Notes: generated from the sequence alone by a model not told the origin. Counted from the first letter of the stretch, positions 1-5,065 are shown. The stretch is DNA of 5,746 nucleotides from Betaproteobacteria bacterium (GCA_003519965.1 DOVS01000059.1:1-5746); one strand, 5' to 3'. Translations and numbers: made by a program.

Positions 1-52
1 AGCTTAGGCCGAAGGCGGCGAGGGTGGTTTGGGTCCAACGCATTCTGTTCAT
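1..52 (-). CDS. N-terminal fragment of an unidentified protein, probably exported
   Basis: Only the first 17 codons lie inside the window; the gene continues beyond position 1. Read on the minus strand from the ATG at 52-50, the peptide starts MNRMRWTQTTLAAFGLS: a short basic N-terminus (two Arg) followed by an apolar stretch, as at the start of a signal peptide or membrane anchor. A good Shine-Dalgarno, AAGGAA (59-64), sits six bases upstream of the ATG, which is the main reason to believe the start. A second in-frame ATG at 43-41 is possible, but it lies further from the Shine-Dalgarno. The family cannot be told from so short a piece. The gene runs in the same direction as smpB, about 760 bp away, so it probably has its own promoter within the long gap before it. 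Confidence 0.45.
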   Translation of the reverse strand, partial: MNRMRWTQTTLAAFGLS

Positions 53-168
53 TAAAGGTTCCTTGTGCGGCAGGGTTGAGAAGATGTCGCGGGGGAGGGC
101 AGTGCTCCGCAAATCCCGGAGACGAGATAAACCTTTTCCAAAGACCGCTAGAGTGTGGCAAAGTTCAG

Positions 169-185
169 CGGGCGTTTCACGCCCG
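169..185. repeat. Small perfect hairpin, 6-bp stem
   Basis: CGGGCG (169-174) pairs with CGCCCG (180-185) around the loop TTTCA. No T-run follows on either strand, so it is not a typical intrinsic terminator. It lies about 120 bp upstream of the minus-strand gene starting at 52, and could be part of that gene's leader or promoter region. No function is shown. Confidence 0.4.
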
Positions 186-331
186 TCCGGTTGCGCCGAT
201 AGGGAAAACCGCGTGGGCGGTGGGGAGAAGGTGCATGGATGTCGGGGAAAATACCCCCCTATTCGCTCCATGGCGCGGATGACGGGGTTTCATGAAAATA
301 GCGGGCGCCGGTTCGATTCGATCTCTCAAGC

Positions 332-362
332 CTACTGCCGCCGTGGTCCGTCGGCGGGGTAG
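332..362. repeat. Bulged hairpin, 11 pairs
   Basis: CTACT-G-CCGCCG (332-343) can pair with CGGCGGGGTAG (352-362), with G337 bulged, one T-G wobble and an 8-base loop. No T-run flanks it on either strand. It is one of the stronger local structures in the non-coding stretch and a candidate element of a structured RNA, but a chance GC-rich inverted repeat is also possible. Confidence 0.35.
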
Positions 363-628
363 CGTTTAGCCGCGCCTCGCTAGGTGTACCTCAAGGAGCG
401 CAACCGCTTGTTCTTTCGGCGCCTTGCCGCCATTCGATGACAATTGACGGAAAGCCAAGCCGGTTTCATTGCGATTGCGGCGGGAAATCCGGGTTTCGAT
501 GCGCGGTATTTGCCAGGGGTTGGACGCGATAGCGCCATGATGTCATGGCTTGCAAGCAAGGGGCGCACAACGACGCTCCCGATGAAGCGGCTTCGCTGCG
601 CGCCGATGGGTAGCCAGCCGTTTGCGAA

Positions 629-676
629 GTCAGCGGCGAGGGCCATCGAGGACGCCTATCGGCTCGTCAGCGGCGA
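629..676. repeat. Direct repeat of GTCAGCGGCGA, two copies 37 bp apart
   Basis: The 11-mer GTCAGCGGCGA occurs at 629-639 and again at 666-676, in a stretch without a gene. Two copies do not make an array, and no third copy was seen nearby. It may be a remnant of a local duplication or a paired binding site. Confidence 0.4.
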
Positions 677-681
677 AGGGA

Positions 682-720
682 AATATGGCGCAGAGATACA
701 AAAAACAACGCACCCATATT
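682..720. repeat. AT-rich inverted repeat, 7-9 bp arms
   Basis: AATATGG (682-688) is the reverse complement of CCATATT (714-720); with A681 bulged, two more pairs form (G679-G680 with C721-C722). The 25-base loop contains CAAAAAACAACG, giving the minus strand a run of six T. This is a small AT-rich island in GC-rich surroundings and could hold a protein site or a weak promoter. No good -35/-10 pair was found in it. Confidence 0.35.
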
Positions 721-773
721 CCGAGGGGAGGCTTGGCGGCGTTCGCGGGGCGGCAGTTAGGCGTCGAGGCTCG

Positions 774-809
774 CCCCGCTAGCCGGGTAACGCGTTCCGG
801 CCAGCGGGG
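774..809 (-). terminator. Strong hairpin just after smpB, possible terminator
   Basis: On the minus strand, seven bases past the smpB stop, a 13-base arm (809-797) pairs with a second 13-base arm (786-774) over a 10-base loop. Twelve pairs are Watson-Crick and one is G-T. The stem is very GC-rich, but no T-run follows, so it would be a non-canonical terminator, a 3'-end stabiliser or a pause site. The second arm can also pair with GCGGGGC at 745-751, so an alternative fold exists. Confidence 0.5.
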
Positions 810-816
810 GCGATGT

Positions 817-1263
817 TTATTTGGCATGGCGCATGACGCGCTGTTTTTCCCGCTGCCATTCCCGATCTTTCTCGGCATGCCGCTTATCGTGCTGTTTTTT
901 GCCCTTGGCCAAACCGATTTCCAGTTTGATCCGGCCATGCGCATAGTGCATGTTGAGCGGGACCAAGGTAAATCCCGCCCGCTCCACTTTACCGATCAAC
1001 TTGGCGATTTGCTCGCTGTGAAGCAGCAGCTTGCGGGTGCGCACCGGGTCGGGCTGAATGTGGGTCGAGGCGGTGGGTAATGGGCTGATATGGCAGCCAA
1101 TGAGAAAGACTTCGCCCCGTTTGACGACGACATAGGCTTCCTTGAGCTGCACCCGCCCGGCGCGAATCGATTTGACTTCCCAGCCTTCCAGCATCAGCCC
1201 GGTTTCAAATCGTTCCTCGATAAAATAGTCGAAAAATGCTTTTTTATTTTCTGCGATGGCCAT
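817..1263 (-). CDS. smpB: SsrA-binding protein SmpB
   Basis: SmpB binds the tRNA-like part of tmRNA and brings it to stalled ribosomes, so that broken mRNAs are released and the unfinished peptides are tagged for proteolysis (trans-translation, cytoplasm). The 148-residue product carries the family hallmarks: [15 protein letters not shown] at 3-17, [12 protein letters not shown] at 25-36, [17 protein letters not shown] at 66-82, KGKKQHDKR at 120-128 and the basic tail [11 protein letters not shown] at 135-145, which enters the mRNA channel in known SmpB proteins. The family is usually near 150-160 residues. The frame stays open to 1368, but the upstream residues do not look like SmpB and would overlap ratA, so the ATG at 1263 is chosen. 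No Shine-Dalgarno precedes it (the bases just before are CTCACCTCCCAC). The gene is divergent from ratA, as in many proteobacteria. No tmRNA gene is seen beside it. Confidence 0.96.
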   Translation of the reverse strand: MAIAENKKAFFDYFIEERFETGLMLEGWEVKSIRAGRVQLKEAYVVVKRGEVFLIGCHISPLPTASTHIQPDPVRTRKLLLHSEQIAKLIGKVERAGFTLVPLNMHYAHGRIKLEIGLAKGKKQHDKRHAEKDREWQREKQRVMRHAK

Positions 1264-1294
1264 GTGGGAGGTGAGTTTTGCGGCTAAATGTTGT

Positions 1295-1303
1295 ATTTTA
1301 TCA
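1295..1303 (-). promoter_or_regulatory. Possible extended -10 promoter element of smpB
   Basis: On the minus strand TGATAAAAT (1303-1295) matches the extended -10 pattern TGnTATAAT at all but one base. Transcription would start near 1288, giving a leader of about 25 bases before the smpB ATG at 1263. No good -35 box stands at the right distance, which is common with extended -10 promoters. It lies in the only spacer between smpB and ratA (57 bp). Confidence 0.4.
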
Positions 1304-1320
1304 GCTTTTGGAAAGTACTG

Positions 1321-1758
1321 ATGGCGCAAGTAGTCAAATCGGTGCTGATCGACCGGTCGGCGCGGCAAATGTTCGACTTAGTGGATGCGGTGGAGCGCTA
1401 CCCGGAGTTTTTGCCGTGGTGTGGCGGAACCGAGGTAAGAGCGCGCGACGCGCAATTAACGCATGCCACTATCCGTATCGATTATCTGCATATTAAGCAG
1501 AGCTTCACCACCCGCAACTTGAAGCAGTCGCCCCACTTAATTGAAATGAAATTGGACGAAGGGCCGTTTCGCCATCTGGAGGGCAGTTGGCGCTTTGTCG
1601 AGTTGGCTGCGGATGCGTGTAAAGTGGAATTTGTTCTTCATTACGAGTTTTCCAGCATACTGCTGGAGAAAGTGGTCGGGCCGGTGTTTCACCATATCGC
1701 GAATAATTTCGTCGAGGCGTTCGTCCAACGCGCGGAAAAAGTTTACGGTGCTACATGA
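1321..1758 (+). CDS. ratA: RatA, START/SRPBCC-fold protein (ribosome association toxin / COQ10-like)
   Basis: This 145-residue protein belongs to the RatA/PasT/COQ10 family with a START (SRPBCC) fold, which forms a deep hydrophobic cavity. In E. coli the protein was reported to block 70S ribosome formation; eukaryotic COQ10 relatives bind ubiquinone, so the ancestral job may be lipid or quinone handling. Visible hallmarks are MAQVVKS at the N-terminus, [13 protein letters not shown] at 24-36, [12 protein letters not shown] at 81-92 and the long C-terminal helix near 117-143 ([15 protein letters not shown]). The ATG at 1321 is chosen because MAQVVKS is the usual family start; an in-frame ATG at 1288 would add 11 residues unlike the family. 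The Shine-Dalgarno is weak (GGAAAG, 1310-1315). The stop overlaps the ratB start by ATGA, so the two are translationally coupled. Confidence 0.9.
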   Translation: MAQVVKSVLIDRSARQMFDLVDAVERYPEFLPWCGGTEVRARDAQLTHATIRIDYLHIKQSFTTRNLKQSPHLIEMKLDEGPFRHLEGSWRFVELAADACKVEFVLHYEFSSILLEKVVGPVFHHIANNFVEAFVQRAEKVYGAT

Positions 1759-2072
1759 ATCAGAATATCAACATTGAAGTGACGTATGCCCTGCCAGAGC
1801 AGCAGACTGTGCTCCAGTTAACGGCGCCCAGCGGAACGACGCTGGCGCAGGCAATCGATTTATCCGGGATATTAGCGCAGTTCCCAGAGATCGACCTAGG
1901 CCGCCATAAGGTAGGTATTTTCAGCAAATTATCCAAGTTGGATACCGTACTGCGCGACCGCGACCGGGTCGAAATTTATCGTCCCCTAATTGCTGATCCC
2001 AAGGAGGTGCGTAAACAGCGCGCCGAAGAAGGCAAGCGGATGAAAAAAGGCGTGGGAGAAGGCGGCGGTTAA
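1755..2072 (+). CDS. ratB: RatB/RnfH family ubiquitin-fold protein
   Basis: This 105-residue protein belongs to the RnfH/RatB family (UPF0125), small beta-grasp, ubiquitin-like proteins with no settled function. They are nearly always encoded beside ratA, and in some bacteria with rnf genes. The family signature is present: IEVTYALPEQQ at 7-17, the KVGIFSK turn at 52-58, then LRDRDRVEIYRPLIADPKE at 66-84 and a basic tail with RKQRA. The end (KKGVGEGGG) is short, basic and glycine-rich and is probably disordered. The start overlaps the ratA stop (ATGA), which fixes it. An antitoxin role for E. coli RatB was proposed but is not well supported. The stop codon shares TTAA with the stop of the convergent fimV-like gene, so no spacer or terminator separates them. 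Confidence 0.92.
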   Translation: MNQNINIEVTYALPEQQTVLQLTAPSGTTLAQAIDLSGILAQFPEIDLGRHKVGIFSKLSKLDTVLRDRDRVEIYRPLIADPKEVRKQRAEEGKRMKKGVGEGGG

Positions 2073-2105
2073 GCGGGCTTGTCTTTTTCCGATTTTTGCG
2101 CCGCC
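2061..2105. repeat. Inverted repeat spanning the convergent stop codons
   Basis: GGCGGCG (2061-2067) is the perfect reverse complement of CGCCGCC (2099-2105), with 31 bases between that include both stop codons (TTAA, 2069-2072) and T-runs at 2083-2087 and 2093-2096. On the minus strand a run of six T (2048-2043) follows the stem about 12 bases later, already inside ratB. It may act as a weak terminator between the converging genes, but the loop is long and the arms are simple GC repeats. Confidence 0.3.
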
Positions 2106-4069
2106 TGAGGTTCCTCCAATTCTAAAATGTCCGGCAGCGAGAGAGGCGCCTCTTCTTCGGCATGGGCCGGCGCCGGCTCGGCTTCCGCGGGTTGTTCCGG
2201 CAGCGCGAATTCCAATGGGATGTCCAGGAGGTGCGTTTCCGGTTCTGCCGCCGGCGTCGGCGGGTTTTCCTCGGTGTGGGCTTCCGCCGCCGGGATTTCC
2301 GGCAATTCCGCGGCTTCGTTCGTGATTTCTTCCGGCGACATTCGGGGAGCGTCTCCGCCTGCTTGCGTCGCGACCGCCTGTTGATTCGTATGTAAGTTTT
2401 CTTCCGAGGATGCCGGCGAATGTGCGGCCGTTTGCCCGTCGGGCGTTTCCACTGGGGCGGCGGCTGCCGTGATTTCCGTGGGTGAAGCGGCGGACTGCTG
2501 TGGCGCCGATTCCTGGAAATCCAGCGCCGGTTGGTCGCTATCCACCGATCGATCGTTAGCGCGCGCTGCCTCCAGGCGGCGGCGCATGACCTGAATGGTT
2601 TCCCAATCCGCGGTGTCCCCGAACCGATGATGGAAGCGGTTCGCCAGCGCCGTGAAGCCGGCGGCGTTCGATTGTCCGGCATAAAGTTCGAGCAGCATAA
2701 GCCAAGGTTTGGGGTCGCCGGGATTGTCTTCCAGATGCTGCTCCAAGTGACCGGCGGCTTTTTGCGGCAGGCCGCTGGTAAGATAGAGCCGGGCTTCGTC
2801 CAGCAAGGAACCGGCATAGGAGACCGAAATAGCGTCCTTGCTGGCGAAGGACGGGAACATGGCTCCTCCGCCTTCCCCCTCTTTTTCCATCGCGTCGCCG
2901 TGCATCGAGGGCTGGATGGCGGGGCTGGGCGAGGAAGGTGCGGACGCCGCCTCTTCCGGCGCAGTTTGGTTCCGGCGGAAACGGCCGCCGTAGCGCAGCG
3001 CGGCGAAACTCGATAATGCGCCGGCGGCGAGCGCCAGCAAGGCAACCACAATCAGCGTCATGAGGTCGCGGGCGGGCTGGGGCGGCGGCGCGGCGGTGTC
3101 GAATCGCGCCAGTTTAGTGTTGAGTTTGGCGATATGACGTTGTAAGACGCTAACTTGGGTCTCGAGTTGTTTGACTTGGCTGGTGAGCGCAAGAATCGAT
3201 GCAGTTTGGTCGTCGGCGCTTTGCGCCAATGCAGTGGCCACGGTTTTTAACGATTGTTCCGGCGCGGCTTTGCCGGCCGCCGGCGGCGCCGTGCTCGTGA
3301 GTTCCAGATGATCGACGCTGTTGGCGGGCGCCGGCGGCGATGCCGACGCGGGCGTTTGCGCCGCCCGATGGACGGCCGGGGCCGGGCGAGGCCGGGCGGG
3401 CGGCGATGTTAGATCGGCCGCCGTGAGTGCGGGGATGTGCAATCTCTCGCCGCTCAGGATTTTGCCGGGCTGGGCGGGATCGATTTTACTCGGATTAGCG
3501 GCAACGATTTTCCCAAGTAGTATTTTCTGCTTGCGGGTATTCCACGGGAAAATAGCGTGAGCGATTCCGCTTAAGGTTTCCCCAGGCTGAATTTTCCATT
3601 GGGCGGGCAAGTGTTTGATCCTTGGCGGCGGAGGGGCGGAAGTTTTCTCCCGTACCGGCGGTGCTAGCGGTGCATGAAAGCGGCGTGCGCTCGGCGGGTC
3701 CAGCAGCACCGCGTAGAGACGGGTGAACGTTCCCTGATCGCCGCAGTCCGCTTGCAGCGGAATTTTAAATGCCGGATCGTTAACGCCTTGCGTAGTGGTT
3801 ACGTTGAGCAGGGTTTGTTTTCCTTTCTGCACGACGGTGAGGCGGGCGTTGTACAGAGAAGGCGTTAAACCGCCGGGCAGGGTGTCGGCGGGGATGGAAA
3901 AGCGGCATTGGCCAATGTCTTCGCCGTGGTTTAGCTTGACGCCGATGGTTGCGCGCAGCGGCTCGCCGAGAAAGGAGTGCGGCGTCAACAGGCCGAGGGT
4001 AAAAGCGCCTGCGGGCGCAGGCGGCAGCATCAGCGCAAGCAAGACCGGCAATAACCGTGTGATGGACAT
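2069..4069 (-). CDS. fimV: FimV-like protein (LysM, inner-membrane, TPR)
   Basis: A 666-residue FimV/HubP-type protein. Known members bind peptidoglycan, mark the cell pole and help assemble type IV pili and regulate cyclic AMP. Order of parts: signal peptide 1-22 (cleavage after AGA); FimV N-terminal domain about 23-125 (LGLLTPHSFLGEPLRATI near its start); LysM 158-215 (WKIQPGETLSGIAHAIF...ANPSKID...ERLHIPAL); Pro/Ala-rich linker to about 270; coiled coil about 285-325; membrane helix about 335-358; cytoplasmic TPR-like helices about 420-500 (LLDEARLYLTSGLPQKAAGHL); then a long acidic Pro/Glu/Ala-rich tail to the end. The usual FimV C-terminal helical domain is not recognisable, and the protein is shorter than Pseudomonas FimV (about 900 residues). 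The frame runs upstream to 4492, but that part overlaps the DUF4124 gene and lacks a signal peptide; the ATG at 4069 precedes the signal peptide directly. The Shine-Dalgarno is poor. Confidence 0.85.
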   Translation of the reverse strand: MSITRLLPVLLALMLPPAPAGAFTLGLLTPHSFLGEPLRATIGVKLNHGEDIGQCRFSIPADTLPGGLTPSLYNARLTVVQKGKQTLLNVTTTQGVNDPAFKIPLQADCGDQGTFTRLYAVLLDPPSARRFHAPLAPPVREKTSAPPPPRIKHLPAQWKIQPGETLSGIAHAIFPWNTRKQKILLGKIVAANPSKIDPAQPGKILSGERLHIPALTAADLTSPPARPRPAPAVHRAAQTPASASPPAPANSVDHLELTSTAPPAAGKAAPEQSLKTVATALAQSADDQTASILALTSQVKQLETQVSVLQRHIAKLNTKLARFDTAAPPPQPARDLMTLIVVALLALAAGALSSFAALRYGGRFRRNQTAPEEAASAPSSPSPAIQPSMHGDAMEKEGEGGGAMFPSFASKDAISVSYAGSLLDEARLYLTSGLPQKAAGHLEQHLEDNPGDPKPWLMLLELYAGQSNAAGFTALANRFHHRFGDTADWETIQVMRRRLEAARANDRSVDSDQPALDFQESAPQQSAASPTEITAAAAPVETPDGQTAAHSPASSEENLHTNQQAVATQAGGDAPRMSPEEITNEAAELPEIPAAEAHTEENPPTPAAEPETHLLDIPLEFALPEQPAEAEPAPAHAEEEAPLSLPDILELEEPQAAQKSEKDKPA

Positions 4070-4135
4070 GGATAATCCGTCGCTCACGCGCGGCGGAAGA
4101 ATCATCGAAGCCGGGTCGGCGGCTTTGTCGTATTG

Positions 4136-4158
4136 GGCGGGAATACACATATCCCGCC
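4136..4158. repeat. Perfect 7-bp inverted repeat upstream of the fimV-like gene
   Basis: GGCGGGA (4136-4142) and TCCCGCC (4152-4158) flank a 9-base AT-rich centre (ATACACATA). It lies about 67 bp before the fimV-like start and directly at or after the candidate promoter at 4159-4187. It could be an operator for a dimeric regulator, a hairpin at the 5' end of the fimV message, or a weak transcription stop after the DUF4124 gene; no T-run follows on the minus strand. Confidence 0.4.
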
Positions 4159-4187
4159 ATAGTAGAGGGTTCGCATGTGAGCGGCAA
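4159..4187 (-). promoter_or_regulatory. Candidate promoter of the fimV-like gene
   Basis: On the minus strand TTGCCG (4187-4182) and TACTAT (4164-4159) are separated by 17 bases; each matches the sigma-70 consensus at four of six positions. Transcription would start near 4152, about 83 bases before the ATG at 4069, inside the inverted repeat at 4136-4158. It would let fimV be read separately from the two genes upstream. Confidence 0.35.
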
Positions 4188-4211
4188 GATGGCTGGGCGA
4201 TGAACGGCGCA

Positions 4212-4667
4212 TTATTTGCACCAGGCGTCGATGTCTTTTTTGGCTTGTTCGATGGCGGTTTGGCGCGCGGCTTTGTCCAAGTAAACGCGCTCGCCCTTGG
4301 CGTTGGTGTGGAATAGCCGGCCGGTGCTTTGCAGTGTATAGAGATTGGTGCGGGATCGTTCGCAGTTTTGTTTGCGTATTTTCGCGGTTTTTTGTTGCCG
4401 CCGCCGCTTGGCGGCTTCTTCCTCTTTTTTAATTTGGCGTTGGCGGAATTCCATCTCTTGTTCCGCAAGGCTCTTGTCCGCGGATGCTCCAAGCGGCGCA
4501 GGGCGGTTGGGAATGGCGACCGGTTCGGTTTTTACCGCCGAGGAAGGAGGCTGGTCGGTGTAATGGACATTGCCTTGGGCGTCGGTCCATTTGACGATGC
4601 CGGCATGGGCGGCGGCCGTCGCCAGACTAAGCAGCAGCAGTACGATAACGGGCAATAGGCGCGGCAT
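4212..4667 (-). CDS. Exported DUF4124 domain protein
   Basis: A 151-residue exported protein of unknown function. Residues 1-22 form a signal peptide (PRLLPVIVLLLLSLATAAAHA, likely cleaved after AHA). Directly after it comes the DUF4124 motif, IVKWTDAQGNVHYTDQPP at 24-41, typical of proteobacterial periplasmic proteins in which W.D..G..HY.D is conserved. Residues about 66-100 are highly charged (EMEFRQRQIKKEEEAAKRRR) and probably form a helix or coiled coil. The last part has Cys102 and Cys150 on either side of a GERVYLD motif (126-132); a disulfide is possible in the periplasm. The start at 4667 is right before the signal peptide, but no clear Shine-Dalgarno is seen. It lies 39 bp after the small lipoprotein gene and 142 bp before the fimV-like gene, on the same strand, so one operon is likely. 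The function cannot be told from sequence. Confidence 0.85.
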   Translation of the reverse strand: MPRLLPVIVLLLLSLATAAAHAGIVKWTDAQGNVHYTDQPPSSAVKTEPVAIPNRPAPLGASADKSLAEQEMEFRQRQIKKEEEAAKRRRQQKTAKIRKQNCERSRTNLYTLQSTGRLFHTNAKGERVYLDKAARQTAIEQAKKDIDAWCK

Positions 4668-4679
4668 GGCGGTTCACGG

Positions 4680-4698
4680 GAGGGAGCATGGCTCCCTC
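4680..4698 (-). promoter_or_regulatory. Intercistronic hairpin between lipoprotein and DUF4124 genes
   Basis: GAGGGAGC and GCTCCCTC form a perfect 8-bp stem with a 3-base loop on the minus strand (4698-4680). It starts 8 bases past the lipoprotein stop and ends 12 bases before the DUF4124 start. No T-run follows, so full termination is unlikely; an attenuator, an mRNA-stabilising 3' end for the first cistron or a translation-control element fits better. Confidence 0.5.
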
Positions 4699-4706
4699 TC
4701 TGTCGC

Positions 4707-5045
4707 TTAGTGGGTTAAGGGATAGCTCACTTGCGCGATACCGAGCTTGGCCAGCTCGCTGGCCTTTTTGGAATATTTGACGACCGCGGCGCTGTTATGC
4801 TGCTTGGCGGCCGCCTTGGCTTTCTTCAGCGCTTTTTGCGCGGGTATCCACAGCGCTTCCTTGCTTGCCGCCTCCTTAATGTCCATTTCCGCCTGAGCCA
4901 GGGCTTGGCTGGCCTCGCTGGTTAATCCGGCCGCCATCATGGCCGATTTCGCGGCGCTGTCGTGTTTAACGGCCATGCCCCCTTGGCAGCCGGCCAGCAG
5001 CAACAGTCCGCCAGACAACGCAATCGCAATAAAGGTTTTGCTCAT
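4707..5045 (-). CDS. Small helical lipoprotein, possibly SoxXA-binding (SoxK)-like
   Basis: A 112-residue lipoprotein. Residues 1-19 are a lipoprotein signal peptide (KTFIAIALSGGLLLLAG) with lipobox LAGC; Cys20 would be acylated, and Gln at the next position suits sorting to the outer membrane. The mature part is Ala/Lys-rich and mostly helical, with two stretches: about 43-60 (SEASQALAQAEMDIKEAA) and about 66-105 (WIPAQKALKKAKAAAKQ and AVVKYSKKASELAKLGIAQ). This pattern of a conserved Trp before two Ala/Lys helices recalls SoxXA-binding proteins, which raise the activity of the SoxXA cytochrome in thiosulfate oxidation. No sox gene is visible here, so the assignment is tentative; a general alanine-zipper lipoprotein is the alternative. 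The start is firm: AAAGGAGG lies just upstream of the ATG. It is the first gene of the minus-strand run and divergent from guaB. Confidence 0.8.
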   Translation of the reverse strand: MSKTFIAIALSGGLLLLAGCQGGMAVKHDSAAKSAMMAAGLTSEASQALAQAEMDIKEAASKEALWIPAQKALKKAKAAAKQHNSAAVVKYSKKASELAKLGIAQVSYPLTH

Positions 5046-5049
5046 TATA

Positions 5050-5065
5050 TAACCTCCTTTGGTTA
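5050..5065 (-). promoter_or_regulatory. Strong Shine-Dalgarno of the lipoprotein gene, within a small hairpin
   Basis: On the minus strand AAAGGAGGTT (5060-5051) is a near-perfect Shine-Dalgarno five bases before the ATG at 5045. It sits in a potential hairpin: TAACC (5065-5061) pairs with GGTTA (5054-5050), leaving AAAGGA in the loop. The stem is only 5 bp and AT-rich, so it would be weak. It decides the start of the lipoprotein gene. Confidence 0.6.

Larger units (their letters stand above)
53..773. other. Long stretch without a convincing gene, rich in inverted repeats
   Basis: About 720 bp between smpB and the next minus-strand gene. Several open frames cross it on both strands, but none has a credible Shine-Dalgarno plus start, a recognisable domain or protein-like composition; they are rich in Arg, Pro and Ala, as GC-rich shadow frames are. 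I looked for tmRNA, RNase P RNA, SRP RNA and tRNA hallmarks and found none. What is visible: a perfect hairpin at 169-185 (CGGGCG/CGCCCG, loop TTTCA), CTCCG/CGGAG at 105-121, GGCGC/GCGCC at 272-309 enclosing the palindrome TTTCATGAAA, a bulged 11-bp stem at 332-362, an 11-bp direct repeat at 629-639 and 666-676, and an inverted repeat at 682-720. It could be a structured RNA, a decayed gene or mobile element, or plain spacer. Confidence 0.5.

Noticed and set aside
310..319. GGTTCGATTC, resembling the T-loop of a tRNA
   Set aside because: The flanking bases do not form the 5-bp T-stem, and no acceptor, D or anticodon arm could be placed around it on either strand.
24..362. Plus-strand frames at the left edge (24-362 and 76-282)
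   Set aside because: They overlap each other, are Arg/Gly-rich without domain signs, and compete with the minus-strand start at 52, which has a good Shine-Dalgarno.
380..646. Open frame of 88 codons on the minus strand
   Set aside because: No Shine-Dalgarno, no recognisable domain, basic low-quality tail, and competing frames of similar length on the other strand over the same DNA. I had a vague sense of similar hypothetical proteins, but cannot support it.
53..773. tmRNA (ssrA) next to smpB
   Set aside because: Neither the 5' hallmark GGATTCGACG nor a tRNA-like 3' end with CCA was found on either strand.
444..782. Open frame of 112 codons on the plus strand in the gap
   Set aside because: No clear Shine-Dalgarno at its TTG start; composition is that of a GC-rich shadow frame; overlaps the minus-strand frame and runs into the smpB 3' hairpin.
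1264..1368. N-terminal extension of SmpB to the ATG at 1368
   Set aside because: The extra 35 residues are unlike the family, and would overlap ratA head to head; the family begins at about IAENKKA.
2122..3051. 309-codon minus-strand frame inside the fimV-like gene
   Set aside because: Very Arg-rich shadow in another frame of a GC-rich gene; no start signal or domain.
4070..4492. N-terminal extension of the fimV-like protein to 4492
   Set aside because: The extra residues are basic and Pro-rich, overlap the DUF4124 gene in another frame, and would bury the signal peptide.
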